Source: Siphonodentalium dalli
Lineage: Eukaryota > Mollusca > Scaphopoda > Gadilida > Siphonodentaliidae
Assembly (NCBI GenBank): GCA_032622095.1
Contig: CP136068.1
Coordinates: 150,361,365-150,425,364 of the forward strand
Direction of reading: 5' to 3'
Length of the DNA: 64,000 nucleotides
The notes under the pieces were generated by a model. It made no database searches, had not been told where the DNA came from, and saw only the letters and a list, made by a program, of their open reading frames with translations. Shown one piece after another: positions 33,011 through 44,974 of this stretch. Position numbers and translations under genes: made by a program. The first letter of the stretch is position 1. Each line of letters starts with the position of its first letter.

Positions 33011-34015
33011 TTTATATGGGTGGGGGAGTGGGGGGTGGGGGGAAGTAAATGAGAGGGGGCAGAATGGTATAATTGGAGAACACATTAAATATAGGTGTAA
33101 TAATTAAGCATAACTAAATCCTAGGAACCAGTGGTGTTGTGAGAAGGACAGAGGATAGAGGTAACATGAGAGTTGTACTAAGGGGAGAGCTGGAAAGGGA
33201 GAACATGAAAAGAATTAAAGGTGATTTTGGGAGGGAGAAGGGTAAATGGGATAGTGGGAGAAGACAGTGAATATAGGTGTACAACGGTGAGCTGGAGGTG
33301 GGAGAACATGTACATAATTAAAGGAGATGAAATAAGAATGATAGATGAGAACAGAAGGGTGCAATCATATGAAATATGGGGTTGGCTTTGGAAGGAGAGT
33401 GGGATAACCGTGATTGCAGGTGGTGATTAGAGGGTAAGAAAGCGAGAGCTTAAAATGAAAGGTATAAAAAATGAAATGGCGTTAGGTAGAGGTAAGCAAT
33501 GGTGTGAGAAAAGAGGGCCGAAGGGGTGAACAGAGGTGTAAACATCAAGTATAACTAAATAATATGAACTGGGATGGAGTGGAAAGGACAAAGGAGATGG
33601 GTAAAATTGGGCACATATATAGAATTTAGGTGTAAGCAGTTGGTTGGAAACATGTGGAAGGTAAAGCGACAAAGGAGAGGGGTAAATATGAAGAGGACAG
33701 TGAATGGAAATGTAAGTATTACGTATATCTGAATCATATGAACTTGGGGTGTGTGTATGAAGGACAAAAAAAAGAATAGAGGGCTAAAAAGGAGAAAACA
33801 TGGAAAGATGTGTAAACATAAAGTGGCATTAACTTATAGGACATGGTAGGGACATGGGACAAAGAAAATGAATGATGCATAGAGTAGCATAAAATGATGG
33901 CTAAGAAGTTTGGAAGGGGAGGGTATTTTGGATGTGGGTAAGGGTAAAAAGTAGAATTGTGGTAAATATGAAAATATGTAGAAGGGTGTAGGTGTAAAAA
34001 GGGGTGACATTTTTT
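33010..34015. repeat. Purine-rich tract with degenerate tandem repeats
   Basis: For about 1 kb the plus strand is rich in G and A and poor in C (GGGGGAGTGGGG, GGAGAAGGGTAAATG). ATAACTAAAT...GAACTNGG...AAGGACA-type blocks recur near 33110, 33545 and 33725. A shorter tract of similar style sits at 18150-18400. Pyrimidine-rich minus-strand ORFs are artefacts. Confidence 0.7.
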
Positions 34016-34640
34016 CGGACGCACGATCGGTCCCTACCCCACCCCTTAAAACAGGGGAGGGAGGGGGCCTGCTGTAGGAGCCTTTTTTTTTAACTCAGCC
34101 GTGTGCCCTCGTAAAGAACAATAACTCTGTATCAAACCGATACACCATAAGATCGCTTATTTCAGCTTGTTTGAGTGGTGAAAATGTGTCAACAAAACTA
34201 TACACGATACGTCAAACTTATTATTTAGTTTAAATACCGTTTCTATATTCGCGTTTTAAAAAGTAGTCATTTCGCGTTGTTATACGTCGTCAAATAGCTC
34301 CTTTTTTATACGCCAAATATAGTAATAATAACGTTTAAAAAATTGTCAAATAGAGAGTTTTCGAATCGCCTATTACGCGTTTATAAAATGACACATTTCA
34401 TAACACAAAATCGACCGTAAATAATGAAATTTGAAGTACAAATGTGTACTTTTGAAGTTAACATATTATGCCAAACACGGCATTGCTATACCCGCGGTGG
34501 CATCAGATTAAAGGATACACCTACGTATTTACTCTAAATATGACTGTCTAAGACATTCCAATAACTCGTGTATGCACATACGATTCAGTTTACCACGTGC
34601 GTATATTGTAAATAAAGTTTAACATGTGCGTATATTGTAA
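34016..34640. other. AT-rich DNA, no gene seen
   Basis: A short G/C block (GGGGAGGGAGGGGG) occurs at 34054-34068; the rest is AT-rich with no supported feature. Confidence 0.5.
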
Positions 34641-34642
34641 AC

Positions 34643-37246
34643 TAGCAGGGTTACCCGGCGTTGCCCAGGTTAATGCGATGAGAAACCCTCTGTATGTTGT
34701 GGATATTTGTATGCTCTTGCTTAAAAGTGTTATACGTTTTCTCATAAATTGTATATTCAAATAGCATCATAAACATGATTATTACAGTCATGGGATATAA
34801 GTAGTGGCCCACCTTGTCAATTGTCATTCTGTTTGTTGCGATTAATCTGTTCCAACAATAATGAAGTATGTATTTATTTACAACTGCGTATAAATTAGAC
34901 GTTATAATATGATACATGAACATCACAAACGCATTAGTTCGATAAAAGATGATAATTGGGTTTTAAATATTGAGATGTATCAATCAATTTAGTGGGTTGG
35001 ACTAAGTTCTCGAGGACACCTGGCAATCTCCATGAAAATACAGATGTTTCAAAGAAATTTGCAGGTGCTCCTCTGTTCATGGTGCTATATATTGGTTAAA
35101 TATTCTCTGTTTAAACGAAATGTTGATGCGCATAAAAATTAGCTACTTGTGCCAGGCACAGAGCGAGATTTTGAGTTGTTTATGTCAGTCGAGGAGTCTG
35201 TTATAAAACCCTTGTCAGACGTGCAGTATTGGGAGTATCCTGAAAAGTGTTATGCTACTAACTGCATTTTCTTGTATATCAGAAGAAACTATATTTGACT
35301 GCACACTGTGACCACTATTTTTGAACAGGCCTTCCATATCTCTTGACAAATTTTAACTTTTTTGTGGAAACTGTATTGAATGGAACAGACTCAATTTTGT
35401 TATAATATATATGCAATCCTCTGACGGTTCGGGGTCTCTCAGTTTGCACGAATATATGTATCTCTTCAATAGAATGATAAATATACGTTTAATGCTTCTT
35501 CTATGTATCTCTTTTTGCTATATCATTTTGTGAATGTCCTGATTGCTATTCCCATATAAATATGACAGTTAAGAAGATATAATTGTTCAAGTGACTTCCC
35601 CTGACACCAACAGCGTCATTTTAGAATTTTTTTACCGCACCGTTATCTTCCTTGTAAACACTTATCCCTATTAGAATGCCTTGGTGCCATCTCGATTGTA
35701 CCGCGTGAAGTTATATATAGAACGCACACAGACAGACAGAAAGACAGACAGACAGACAGCACGATTTGATTTCTTGTATCATTTGAGAAGAACGTGTCTG
35801 AATTTGATGGTAATTAGTACTAAAAATATTTTGTATCAGTCTTGGTGACCCTCCCGTCCCTATTTCAGTCTCAAGCTGCACACACTAAGACTCATTAGAG
35901 ATTAGAGATGTATATATATATATATGAAATTGGGGAAAATTGGCGAGTATACAAATTCGTATCAAATTTAAGGTCCCCATATCTCTCACAATAGGGCACA
36001 CATTTGGTGTATCACAGAGAAGAATATGTATCAATCTGGTGGAAATCGGCACTAAACATATAGATATAATTTGTTGTGTCCCTCTCATCTCTATACACCA
36101 CTGACTCGAATGGCCCAACTTATGTCATCCTTAAACCACACGATTATACTCCTGATATCATGGAGATAATTGTTTATATGTTTGGTGATAATCGGCGACT
36201 AAACAATTTTTTTTATATCAGATTTGGTACCAATCCACATCCCCCATCTCTCAAACAAACAGCACCACTATGGCGTCTTTAAATCACACGATTAGATTCC
36301 TCGTATCTTGGATAAGAACGTGTATCAATTTGGTGGAAATTGGCGCAAAAATATATTGTGCATCAATTTTGGTGCCCCTGTCCCTTTCAATGCAACCCTG
36401 ACTCGAATGAGGCCACATTTGACAGATATAAGCAACACCATTAGACTCCTCACATCATGGGGATTATTTTGTATAAGTGTGGTGGCAGTCGGCGACTAAA
36501 CCAATTATTATCAAATTTAGTGCCCACCCCTCCCAATTTCTCAACCAAAAGACAACAATTTGGCGTTGTTAAAGCGCACAATTTGATTCCTTGTATAATG
36601 AAGAAGAATATATATCAATTTGGTGGAGATCGGCGCTAAAATTAGTTTTTCAATTTTGGTGCCCTTCTCCCCTTCCGTGCATCCCTGACTAGAACGATGC
36701 CACTTTTAAACCACACGGTTGGTTTTTTCATATCATGGGTTTGGCGTTGTTAAATCGCACAATTATATTTCTTATATCATGAAGAAGAATATATATCAAT
36801 TTGGTGGAGATCGGCGCTAAAATTAGTTTTTCAATTTTGGTGCCCCTCTCCCCTTCTGTGCATCCCTGACTCGAACGACGCCACTTTTAAACCACACCGT
36901 TGGTTTTTTCATATCATGGAGATGATTATATATAAGTTTGGTGGAAATCGGCGACAGAAAAAAGATCTGCCCCTCCCCCTTCCGGGCACCCCTGACGCGA
37001 ACGGCGCGACTTTTGCCATATTTAAACCACACCATTAGATTCCTCATATCATGGGGATTATTATATATAAGTTTGGTGGCCATCGGCGACAAATTTTTTT
37101 TCTGCCCCTCCCCCTTTTCTGCCCCTGACAACAACGGCGTCACTTTAGAAAATTCTAACCCCGACCATTATCTTTCTCGTAAAAAGCTACTGCTAGTAGA
37201 CCCCTTTGGCATCATCTAGATGGTCCCCTGTGAATTTCTATAGAAC

Positions 37247-37281
<35 letters not shown>

Positions 37282-37300
37282 TTCGCAAATATAGATATAG
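34643..37300 (+). mobile_element. CCCGG/(GACA)n element, long copy
   Basis: It starts CTAGCAGGGTTACCCGGCGT and ends in a (GACA)n tract at 37247-37282 followed by CGCAAATATAGATATAGAT. The first 1.1 kb aligns in reverse with 14400-15795. The terminal block with (GACA)n also occurs internally at 35600-35760, so two ends are present in tandem. Unclassified; the CCCGGCGTTGCC start and simple-repeat end resemble families reported in several invertebrates. Confidence 0.65.
35765..37130 (+). repeat. Tandem array of ~175-bp units inside the long CCCGG/(GACA)n element
   Basis: About seven or eight units share ATCATGGAGATNATTNTATA, AGTTTGGTGGAAATCGGCGA, CCCCTCCCC-type and CCTGACTCGAANG blocks. They are diverged from one another. 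The short copy at 14400-15795 holds fewer units. Confidence 0.75.
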
Positions 37301-37545
37301 ATAAAGTTCATCAATGAAGACATTTCCGTATTTGTCCATGAGCCCAGGCATTGATTCGTGGCTATATATATTCGAAATGCCATGTTTGTTAGCTAACCAC
37401 AAAATCGCGCTTGATAATCGGCGGGAAAAGATATGTCACTGTAATTTACGACTATTGCATACAAATACTGAGATAACACGTCATTGCTCCCATATAATGG
37501 CTCATATCGTACGTGTAACTTCATTCGATCGCACGTGGCGATAGA

Positions 37546-38760
37546 GGTAAGTCGCATTCCAGTCTCTGTCAGCTACAATATGATCTCATATACCAGGTAT
37601 TTCAAAAAATAAATATTAAGGTTGACTATATAATGCCTGACATACGTGGACATACTGCGTTCATAGTAAAGAGTCACAATATATACACATATTGTAGACA
37701 CGAGGAGTCGAAAATTCAATAGATGAGTCATAGTAAAGAGCGTTTATATATATGACTCGTCATTTAATGACATCTTGATATGTGCAAACCGATGTATGTG
37801 CATATATTATTAGTTTAACTGTATTAAAAATAATGTTTATATACACACTACCATTAAAATATAAGTCATAACACATATATATATGTAAAGAGTTGGCACA
37901 TTGGCACAAAATCAGACATGTAAATATTTGAGCACATTACCTTCGTGCATATAATGACATTGATAAGACACACCAGACCACCATAGAGCCGAACATATGT
38001 AGAAATGATTAGTTAACTATAGATTAAAGAGCGTTTATACGTGATTTACCAGTTAAAAGGGCACTTGTTATACGTCATGACGTACGTATATGTACTGGAT
38101 TTGCTTTAAGAAACATGGACTATACATAAATCAGACACTCATACTTTGAACACATTGCCTTCGTGCATATAATGGCTTATCGATAAGACACACCGGAACA
38201 CCATATAGACATAAGAAATATTTCGAACGTATGAGTTGTCTCGCTTGTTTTAGTTGGCGATACATGATGCAATAAGTTCAGTTACCACCAATAAAGCAGT
38301 ATTGACACTATATTTTCTCCATATACAGGCGAGTTTAGACTATATTTCTACTAATAATGCTATAAATGAACGACAATAAAGAGAAATGAACTATGAAAGA
38401 ATGCATCGAGTAAATATGTATACACGCGTCCACGTTGTAGGCCTATTCCACACCAATGTTTGATACCCCTGTATATAATAGAGCGTTTTGAGAATAATAT
38501 ATGAAATTAATATACACATGCTTTCACATAGTAGGCCTTTCATGATACAATACTGTCACGTGGTCAATGGTTCCTCTATATAACAGACTATATTTATAGG
38601 AGTAACAGTACATATAATTGATGTAAAGAATACATGAAGTAAGTATTTATACACTAGTCTACATCGGTAGCGCTCTTTATTTACTCCATATAATGGGGAT
38701 TTTAGAGTAATAATAAGAGATGAACTATGACTAGAATACATCAATTTGGTGAACGGATGT
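37546..38760. repeat. AT-rich DNA with a ~200-bp partial duplication
   Basis: CCTTCGTGCATATAATG plus GATAAGACACACC occurs at 37940-37980 and 38157-38195, and AGAGCGTTTATA occurs several times. Nothing gene-like is visible. Confidence 0.55.
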
Positions 38761-38806
38761 TATCATTCCGTTTGTCCGTGTATAGCTAAATTGAACTACG
38801 GATTTT

Positions 38807-38823
38807 GATTGGCTATTATAAAT
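38807..38823 (+). promoter_or_regulatory. Putative promoter: inverted CCAAT box and TATA box
   Basis: GATTGG (inverted CCAAT) at 38807-38812 is followed by TATAAAT at 38817-38823, about 190 bp upstream of the ATG at 39010. The spacing between the two motifs is shorter than usual. A possible acceptor-like TTTTGTAAATTAG lies just before the ATG, so a 5' untranslated intron cannot be excluded. Confidence 0.45.
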
Positions 38824-39009
38824 ATTATAATAAGAACTAATTACTTTTCCGATCACCATTAGAGTTCGAATGCTCACTATGTATGGGTACGAGCCACCGA
38901 TTGTGTAACACTGGTGCTAAATTTGCATCATAATGAGAAACTCACGTTCAACGACCTGTGAGTTAGCAGATTTCCTCGAATAAACAGAGGGTTTTGTAAA
39001 TTAGGAATT

Positions 39010-39483
39010 ATGGATGGAATATTACCCACAGAAATGCTTGAGAAAATTTACAAGGAGTTGGTTAACACGTCAACACTAAATGAAGAAATCAAGAAGGAAC
39101 TACAACAAACTTGGTTTCTAAGAGAAGCGAAAATAATAATTACGGAACTACTAGAAGGAAATTTTGCTGATGGTAGAAATAGATCGAAATCTTTGATGGA
39201 GAGCTCAGAATTTGAAACAGATTTCTTACTGGATATTTTGGATCAACTGTTTTTTAATGACAATAGTATGAAATTCGAAGAAGTTACATCAATTTATGGT
39301 TACATTATTATGCGGGAACATTGTGCAATTTTTACGATTGAAACGATGTTTAACGAACAACTAGTTTTGGATCACACCGTAAGCACGACAAAACCTATTT
39401 CAGAATTAGATAGTGAACTGGTATGGACATTCGGAACGATATGGAGTTACGGAGACTATGCGCTTAAAACTAAAAAGGGGTGA
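39010..39483 (+). CDS. Intronless 157-residue protein, unidentified
   Basis: This is the cleanest host-like ORF in the window. ATG is at 39010 and the stop at 39481-39483. The product is acidic and probably helical: MLEKIYKELVN, EEIKKELQQTW, EAKIIITELLEG, FETDFLLDILDQLFF, then EEVTSIYGYIIMREH and a C-terminal W...GTIWSYGDY. There is no signal peptide or membrane segment. TATA and CCAAT-type motifs lie upstream, and AATAAA lies about 157 bp after the stop. The all-helical layout, size and a 'FEEVTSIYGYI' stretch where Bcl-2 proteins carry BH1 give a faint likeness to Bcl-2-fold regulators, but key NWGR-type residues are absent. Function is unknown. It is not clearly part of any repeat here. 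Confidence 0.6.
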   Translation: MDGILPTEMLEKIYKELVNTSTLNEEIKKELQQTWFLREAKIIITELLEGNFADGRNRSKSLMESSEFETDFLLDILDQLFFNDNSMKFEEVTSIYGYIIMREHCAIFTIETMFNEQLVLDHTVSTTKPISELDSELVWTFGTIWSYGDYALKTKKG

Positions 39484-39639
39484 ACACGGGTCCCTTCGTA
39501 ATAACAAAAATATCCATACAGATGTGTCAATTACCAGTGATTGATGAACATAACCAAACTCCAAATAGGCTAAACGGAAGAAGTTGATAAAACCCATGGT
39601 TTGTGTGTTTAAGCTTGTATAGCGTTATTCTTTTAAAAT

Positions 39640-39645
39640 AATAAA
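39640..39645 (+). terminator. Polyadenylation signal AATAAA
   Basis: AATAAA lies about 157 bp downstream of the stop of the 157-codon ORF, in the same direction. It is an isolated canonical hexamer in AT-rich DNA, so chance is possible. Confidence 0.45.
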
Positions 39646-39959
39646 GTGTAATTCACATCAGTTTCTATAACTGATTTAGTCATAAATGTATCCTATATGC
39701 TGAACATAACTTACCATCGGGAATATCTGTGATTTAAACCAACCACTAGTTTATTAGAAACCTATAAATCGTATGAAACACAGTGTTGCATATGACCACT
39801 CCGAATAAAAATGTATGCAATAATTGATTGCCACTTTTCTGCACCGTCTCTAGTCAATTACGCAAACATTGTGTATTGTTACCAATAGCTTTCTCTGTAC
39901 AAATGGTTATGACTGGTATTCCGATAATATACATGTAATGGGTTTACATTGACATTGGG

Positions 39960-40093
39960 TAAGTTATGACATAGGGACTTCGTGGGTAGTAATGTATAGT
40001 AATGACCTGGGAAACTCGTGGTTAATAAATGTACAGTAACGACATGGAGACCTCACAGGTACTAAATTTACAGAAATGACCAGGGGACCTCGC
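39960..40093. repeat. Short tandem repeat of ~38 bp, about 3.5 units
   Basis: The units follow TAATGACCTGGGAAACTCGT, TAACGACATGGAGACCTCAC and AAATGACCAGGGGACCTCGC, each followed by a GTACTAAATTTACAG-like spacer. Confidence 0.65.
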
Positions 40094-40099
40094 TTTTTT

Positions 40100-40990
40100 G
40101 ATTATTTCTTTTTCACATAACGTTGATCATACAACGATTAAATTAAATATTATTATGAAATATAAATCATAACACGAAATTTGTATGTGTTCTCTGGGTT
40201 TCTGCTATCTTTTATTTTCCTACTCTTTATGACTATATCAGAAACTGCCTATACAGCAGAATGCTCTACCTATCATTAGCTTATGTCAGCTTCCGGTGGG
40301 TAAGACATGGTACCTCTAATTGTGGACTCTTCTGCTATAGGGCATCCCCCCTCTACTCACATAATGTGGGTCACACAAATGCACCCATGACGGTGTATAA
40401 CTTTAATACTTCATGTATATAGGCCAGTCACGGGGAACCCTTTGCTGTCCCTGCATGTACCTCGTGTATATTTGCTATGGGAAATCGGTCTACCTAGGTC
40501 TCAGTCAGTCTAGCTGTCTCTACCAATACCCTCGCTATCCTATACACATGTGTTCGAGTATGAACAGTGGTCGGTTAGATTATATGTCCAAATAAGGAAG
40601 GCCATGGAGACCGAGCATATTCCATGTACATAACATTTATGGGTGAAGCATAGTTTTAATGGGGGTATAACTTGACAGGAAATTGGCTGTATATATAACT
40701 AATACGACTGATTTATACCAGATTTTGACATTGTAAATGATACAAATGCTTGCATATTAGTCAAAGTGGAGAGTGAGGGCGCATTTTGTCTGTGACATAA
40801 ACTAGCGCAACGAATATAGTTACAGCCTTTTTAAAACTAGATACACAGTATCACTAACAGAAACAACCAATTCCATTCAAAATACATTCATAATGCAGAT
40901 AATTGAGTTGCCTATTTACAGGTAATTTATGGGTATACGTGATGGTACCTTTAAGGTAAGGGACACCACAGGTACAATACTATGCTATAG
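40100..40990. other. AT-rich DNA between the short repeat and the LTR element
   Basis: No gene or repeat could be supported here. Confidence 0.5.
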
Positions 40991-40992
40991 TG

Positions 40993-41436
40993 ACAGCGTA
41001 TAATCACGGTATGGAGGTATTGTCCGAGTCAAGGGTGCTTTAGAGTCAGGTTTAGTTTGGAACACAATGTTTATTATGAAAGGCAATAGAACAGAACAGA
41101 TACAAGCGAAGTAACTCTATAGTACACTATAATAATAATAATAATATTTATATAGCGCCTATCCACCGCAAGGGTCCCTAAGCGCTTTACACATTATATA
41201 AATACACAAGAAATGCACATGGAAAATAATCAATAGATATGTGGAATTATATATAATCAGATTTTGTTAGTTTTCTTTGTGTCGGGGCAGCGTCGTTGGA
41301 ATATGTGAGTTTTTAAAGCAGATCGAAAATCGGTTAGCAAGCAAGATTGTCGCATTTCATTTGGTAGAGAGTTCCAAACGTCGGGACAGGCTACAGAGAA
41401 AGCTCTATGAGTGACTAAAACACAGAGCGCGTAACA
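40993..41436 (-). repeat. 3' LTR of the Gypsy element, with a LINE insertion
   Basis: Minus-strand start TGTTACGCGCTCTGTG matches the other LTR at 46526-46691. Without the 278-bp insertion at 41131-41408 it is 166 bp, the same as its partner. A purine tract (minus AAAGAGAAAAGAAG, 41447-41460) lies just inside, as expected for the polypurine primer. Confidence 0.85.
41131..41408 (-). mobile_element. 5'-truncated LINE inserted into the 3' LTR
   Basis: It begins on the minus strand with the ORF2 tail (RAFSVACPDVWNSLPNEMRQ, then DFRSALKTHIFQRR). It ends in a TATATAGCGC / AAGCGCTTTACA hairpin-type 3' UTR and (AAT)n. CTAT flanks it on both sides (41127-41130 and 41405-41408), as a short target duplication. 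The other LTR reads straight through this site. Confidence 0.8.
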
Positions 41437-41563
41437 ATGGCACAATCTTCTTTTCTCTTTTAATATAAACTTGAGACCATCTACTTGATGCAATTAAAAT
41501 AATATGACAAAAATTAAGACTAGTAAATGCAAAGGACTGAACTATGTGATAAATGGTAAATTA

Positions 41564-43210
41564 TTAATTTGAGTGGGAGACTAATAGTTCTAATATGTAT
41601 CCTGCCTGAATTAAATAATAATAATAATAATAATAATTGCCTTCAATTTCCCATTCACCGGTGGAGAGCCAGAGCGGTTGACGTCGCTGACGTAATGACT
41701 GCCGTTGTGTTTGATATGGGTGACTAACATTATTTGATCCAAAGGGGGTGACTTGACCAGAGTTGTGGTTCATGTGAGAGCACTGAGGTACATGTATATA
41801 ATCTGTGTCTGAATGGATATGGTTCAATGGTGGATCAATATCAGAATCGGACTCGGATGAATCCGATGCATACAGATCTGTATCTTTGCCCAATGGTGTA
41901 TGTTGTACTGTAGTGGTAGGAACTTTGTAGATTTCAGAGCATTTGACTGGGTAAATATGTGTCCTGAACTGATAGCTAAGAAGTTTATGAATATACACAA
42001 ATGAATCATCAATAGAGGTTACAATATATTGATCTCGAGAAGTGTGTTTGGTTCCTTCTGATTTAACAAAGACTAAATCACCAGGAGAAACTGCTGTGTC
42101 AGTGGCTGGGATACCACGTGGAGCCTTAGATTTGGCACTAGGAATACGATTATGTTGGCAAAGAGAATGCTGTGTAGATGCCAAATCTTTGTCGCACAAA
42201 TTTAACTGCTCGCCAGATGCATGATCCCGCTGATAAAGAATTTCTCGAGAACTGAGGTTGTTATGGCGAACACGCGCATTGGGAGTAGCAACAACAGTTG
42301 CAAGAGGGGCAGGTTTGATAGGTCCTCCAGAGGGGTTGTGGTGCTTTAGCTCATGTTCCAGCTCTTGGATTGCTTTCTCTGCAATGGGGTTCTTGTTTTT
42401 ATTCTTAAGGCGCCCAACCTGGAGAGTTATGCCATGTTTCTCTAGTGAAGGATCGTTGACAGACTCTTAAATGCGGCAGAACCATCTGTCCGGATCACAC
42501 AACCAAGAGCAGGTTTAAAATCAGCTGTAGTTTAAATTAGAATACTTTGAAGTGTAGAGGCTTGTTCATCGGGGATGAGGCGAGCTACTGTGAAGGATGA
42601 CAACGTTTCTCTGAGCACAAAAATCTTTTGCTTCGCACGACGCATTATGTCACAAGCAAATGTAGTACCAGGCACTGAGGATGGGAGGGATGTAGAAAAT
42701 TCAGCAATTTCACTGGGTAGCTGAGCAAGAGCAGAACAATGGGTGCAGGAATGGGTGACATAATCAATGGTTTTATCAGCACCCAATGCAAAGAAGTACC
42801 TGTGGAACACTTTCTTTGGTTGGGTGTTGTAGGCGCAGATGAAGAGCAGTGACCTTACCAGAATGTATGTGGAGAGGAACGACAATGAGTTGTGAGTTTT
42901 CTTTGAAGGGTGGGCTATCCTTGACAATAAGTATACCACCACAACCAATTGTAGCAACTCTGATGTATCTCTTAATATCCCGAATTCCTTTAGTCTTTTT
43001 CGAAGGCCTAGTACCTTGCGAAAGATGGGAATATACTCTATGCAAAGTAGCACAATCTTGTTGTGTGCGCACCCAAGAAGCTTGATTGAGATAGGGGACA
43101 GGAGAAGATCCATCCAAGACAGATTGTACAGTGACTGATCGCACAGTCGAAAGCTCACTTTCAGCAACGAACTGGCAAATTTGACACGATCCAGAAGGAC
43201 ACACTGCTTC
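41564..43210 (-). pseudogene. Integrase region of the Gypsy element
   Basis: N-terminal zinc-binding part: LHLRLQHPTKE, then CTHC with the YFFALGADK block between (about 42720-42850). Catalytic aspartate candidates are in ACDIMRRAK (about 42650) and VIRTDGSAAF (about 42490), and a glutamate candidate in NPIAEKAIQELE (about 42380). A C-terminal SH3-like domain follows (VSPGDLVFVKSEGTKHTSRD, about 42050-42090), then an acidic tail running into an (AAT)n tract at 41611-41637. At least two frameshifts and one stop (near 42535) break it, so no intact enzyme is expected. Confidence 0.8.
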
Positions 43211-44704
43211 ATTGCGACTGAGGTAGTCAGCAGGTAAGTTAGAAGATCCTGCTATGTGTTGGAGGGATACATTGTACCGACTGAGTGTGGAAAGAAAACT
43301 GCAAATCCGAGCACTGTTTGAGAACTCGCCTCGAGAAAGTTTGGCAAATGCCTGGATACAGGGTTTAGAGTCAGTCAAAATCTGAAGAGGGTGACGTGAT
43401 TCCAAGATGTGTTGGCACCAATGGTTAACAGCAGAACCGATAGCTAAGGCTTCAACCTCACACGGTAACCATTTAAGTTGGTGAGGTTTGAGTTCGGCTG
43501 AAAAAAACCCACCTAGCAACATTTTACCCTCACGCAAAATGTGTAGAACAGCACCAACACCACCGTTACGAATGGCAACGTCACTCGTCACAATGAGATG
43601 GTCCGAAGGCTTAGGGATACTGATAGACTTAGTATCTTTGAGACTGGACTGTGCTTTAATAAAAGCCTCTGTAGATTCGGCATTCCATACGATTTTCTCA
43701 GAGGAACCTTTCCCAGCAGATAACAAGAATTGATAGGAGAGTGGAGCATTGGGAATGCATGATTTAAGGTGTTTGAAAGCACCACACCATGTCCGCAATG
43801 ATTTGACCATCTGGGGTTTTTCACAGGATGCCAGGGGGTTAACATTGTGTGTTGATACGGAAATTGATCCTGCAGACCAAATCCAGCCCAAAACAGTAGT
43901 GTTAATTGGACACTCACATGTTTTGGAGGCAGGAAGGCGAAGATTGTTTGAGCGAAACTTCTGGAGAACCTTTTCCCATGTAGAAAGAAGATCAACTAAG
44001 TCCGAACCACCTATATAGAGGTCATCTGCAAGTTTGACAACCTTGTTGGCATGGAGTAAATCATCAAGAACGCGAAACATGAGTTCGTCAAGCTGTTCGG
44101 TAGATCCCCATAGCCGCACGGGTGTAAACTCTGATTCCCTTGAATGGTGTAACAACACCCAGATATTTAATAGAGGATTGTTCCATCGGTAACTGAAAAA
44201 ACTGTTTAGTCATGTCTGTTTTGATTATGTATTTGTGTTTAGCTAAGAAACGCATAACATCTTCAGTGTGGGTTACCCTGCTAGGAGTGTGTTTGTATAA
44301 CTGGCAATTGTGTTGAATGCAGTGACTAACATGTGACCTCCACCCTGTTTCTTGACAAGGAAGCTAGGTGATACATATTCTACGGTAACACCAACATTCT
44401 CAGGCTTCGCTAAAATTCCCAGCGACTCAAGCTCGTCCATCTTATCTTGTAGAAGGACAATGTCTGTACTCTTATACAATGGTAGGCGACATTTCTGTGT
44501 GGCTGTAGAGACTGGCCCCATGTTAATTTGAGCTCGAATTTTACCTGAGGCATCTTTGTATTTCCCAATAGTTGGGTTAAAGACATCAGAATATGAAAGA
44601 TGTAAATCTGAGAACATCTCTTGCTCGATTAGGGTAAGTTGATGGTCAGGGTCGAGCATAATATCAGAGAAAACTGTACTTGACTTACGGAGTGGTGTAT
44701 TCAC
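43200..44704 (-). pseudogene. Reverse transcriptase and RNase H region of the Gypsy element
   Basis: Entry into RT is at PLYKSTDIVLLQDKMDELES (about 44480), then VEYVSPSFLVKKQGGG. The active-site box is LADDLYIGG (about 44020), with ADD in place of the usual [YF]xDD start. RNase H shows candidate acidic residues in TSDVAIRNGG, CEVEALAIG, ILTDSKPC and PADYLSRN (43220-43590). Two frameshifts, near 44277 and 44115, separate the N-terminal part from the long frame at 42776-44158. The other residues look conserved, so decay is recent. Confidence 0.85.
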
Positions 44705-44974
44705 TGTACTTGCTTTTATGTGAGAGGTGAGTACATCTGTGTCAGAAGAATTACATGCATTAGAAGTAGAATAATTGTCACATGTAAGTCTGATTTGTGC
44801 AATGTGCTGATGTTTATGTATAGTAACCGGAGAAGATGATGAGTTTGGAATACGAATGTAGCCAGCGACACTACTGGTTGTGGAAGGATAAGGCCAGTTT
44901 TGTGTTGTGTAGTGTTACATCGGGTTCAATTGCGATCTCTTGGTCATCAGGCACGCCCAATGGACTTGCAAGTT

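Noticed and set aside
39406-39597. 63-codon minus frame overlapping the 157-codon ORF
   Set aside because: Shadow of the plus-strand gene's 3' end with no signals of its own.
41257-41493. 78-codon minus frame as one LINE peptide
   Set aside because: The N-terminal half is LTR and internal sequence. Only residues from RAFSV onward belong to the LINE insertion.
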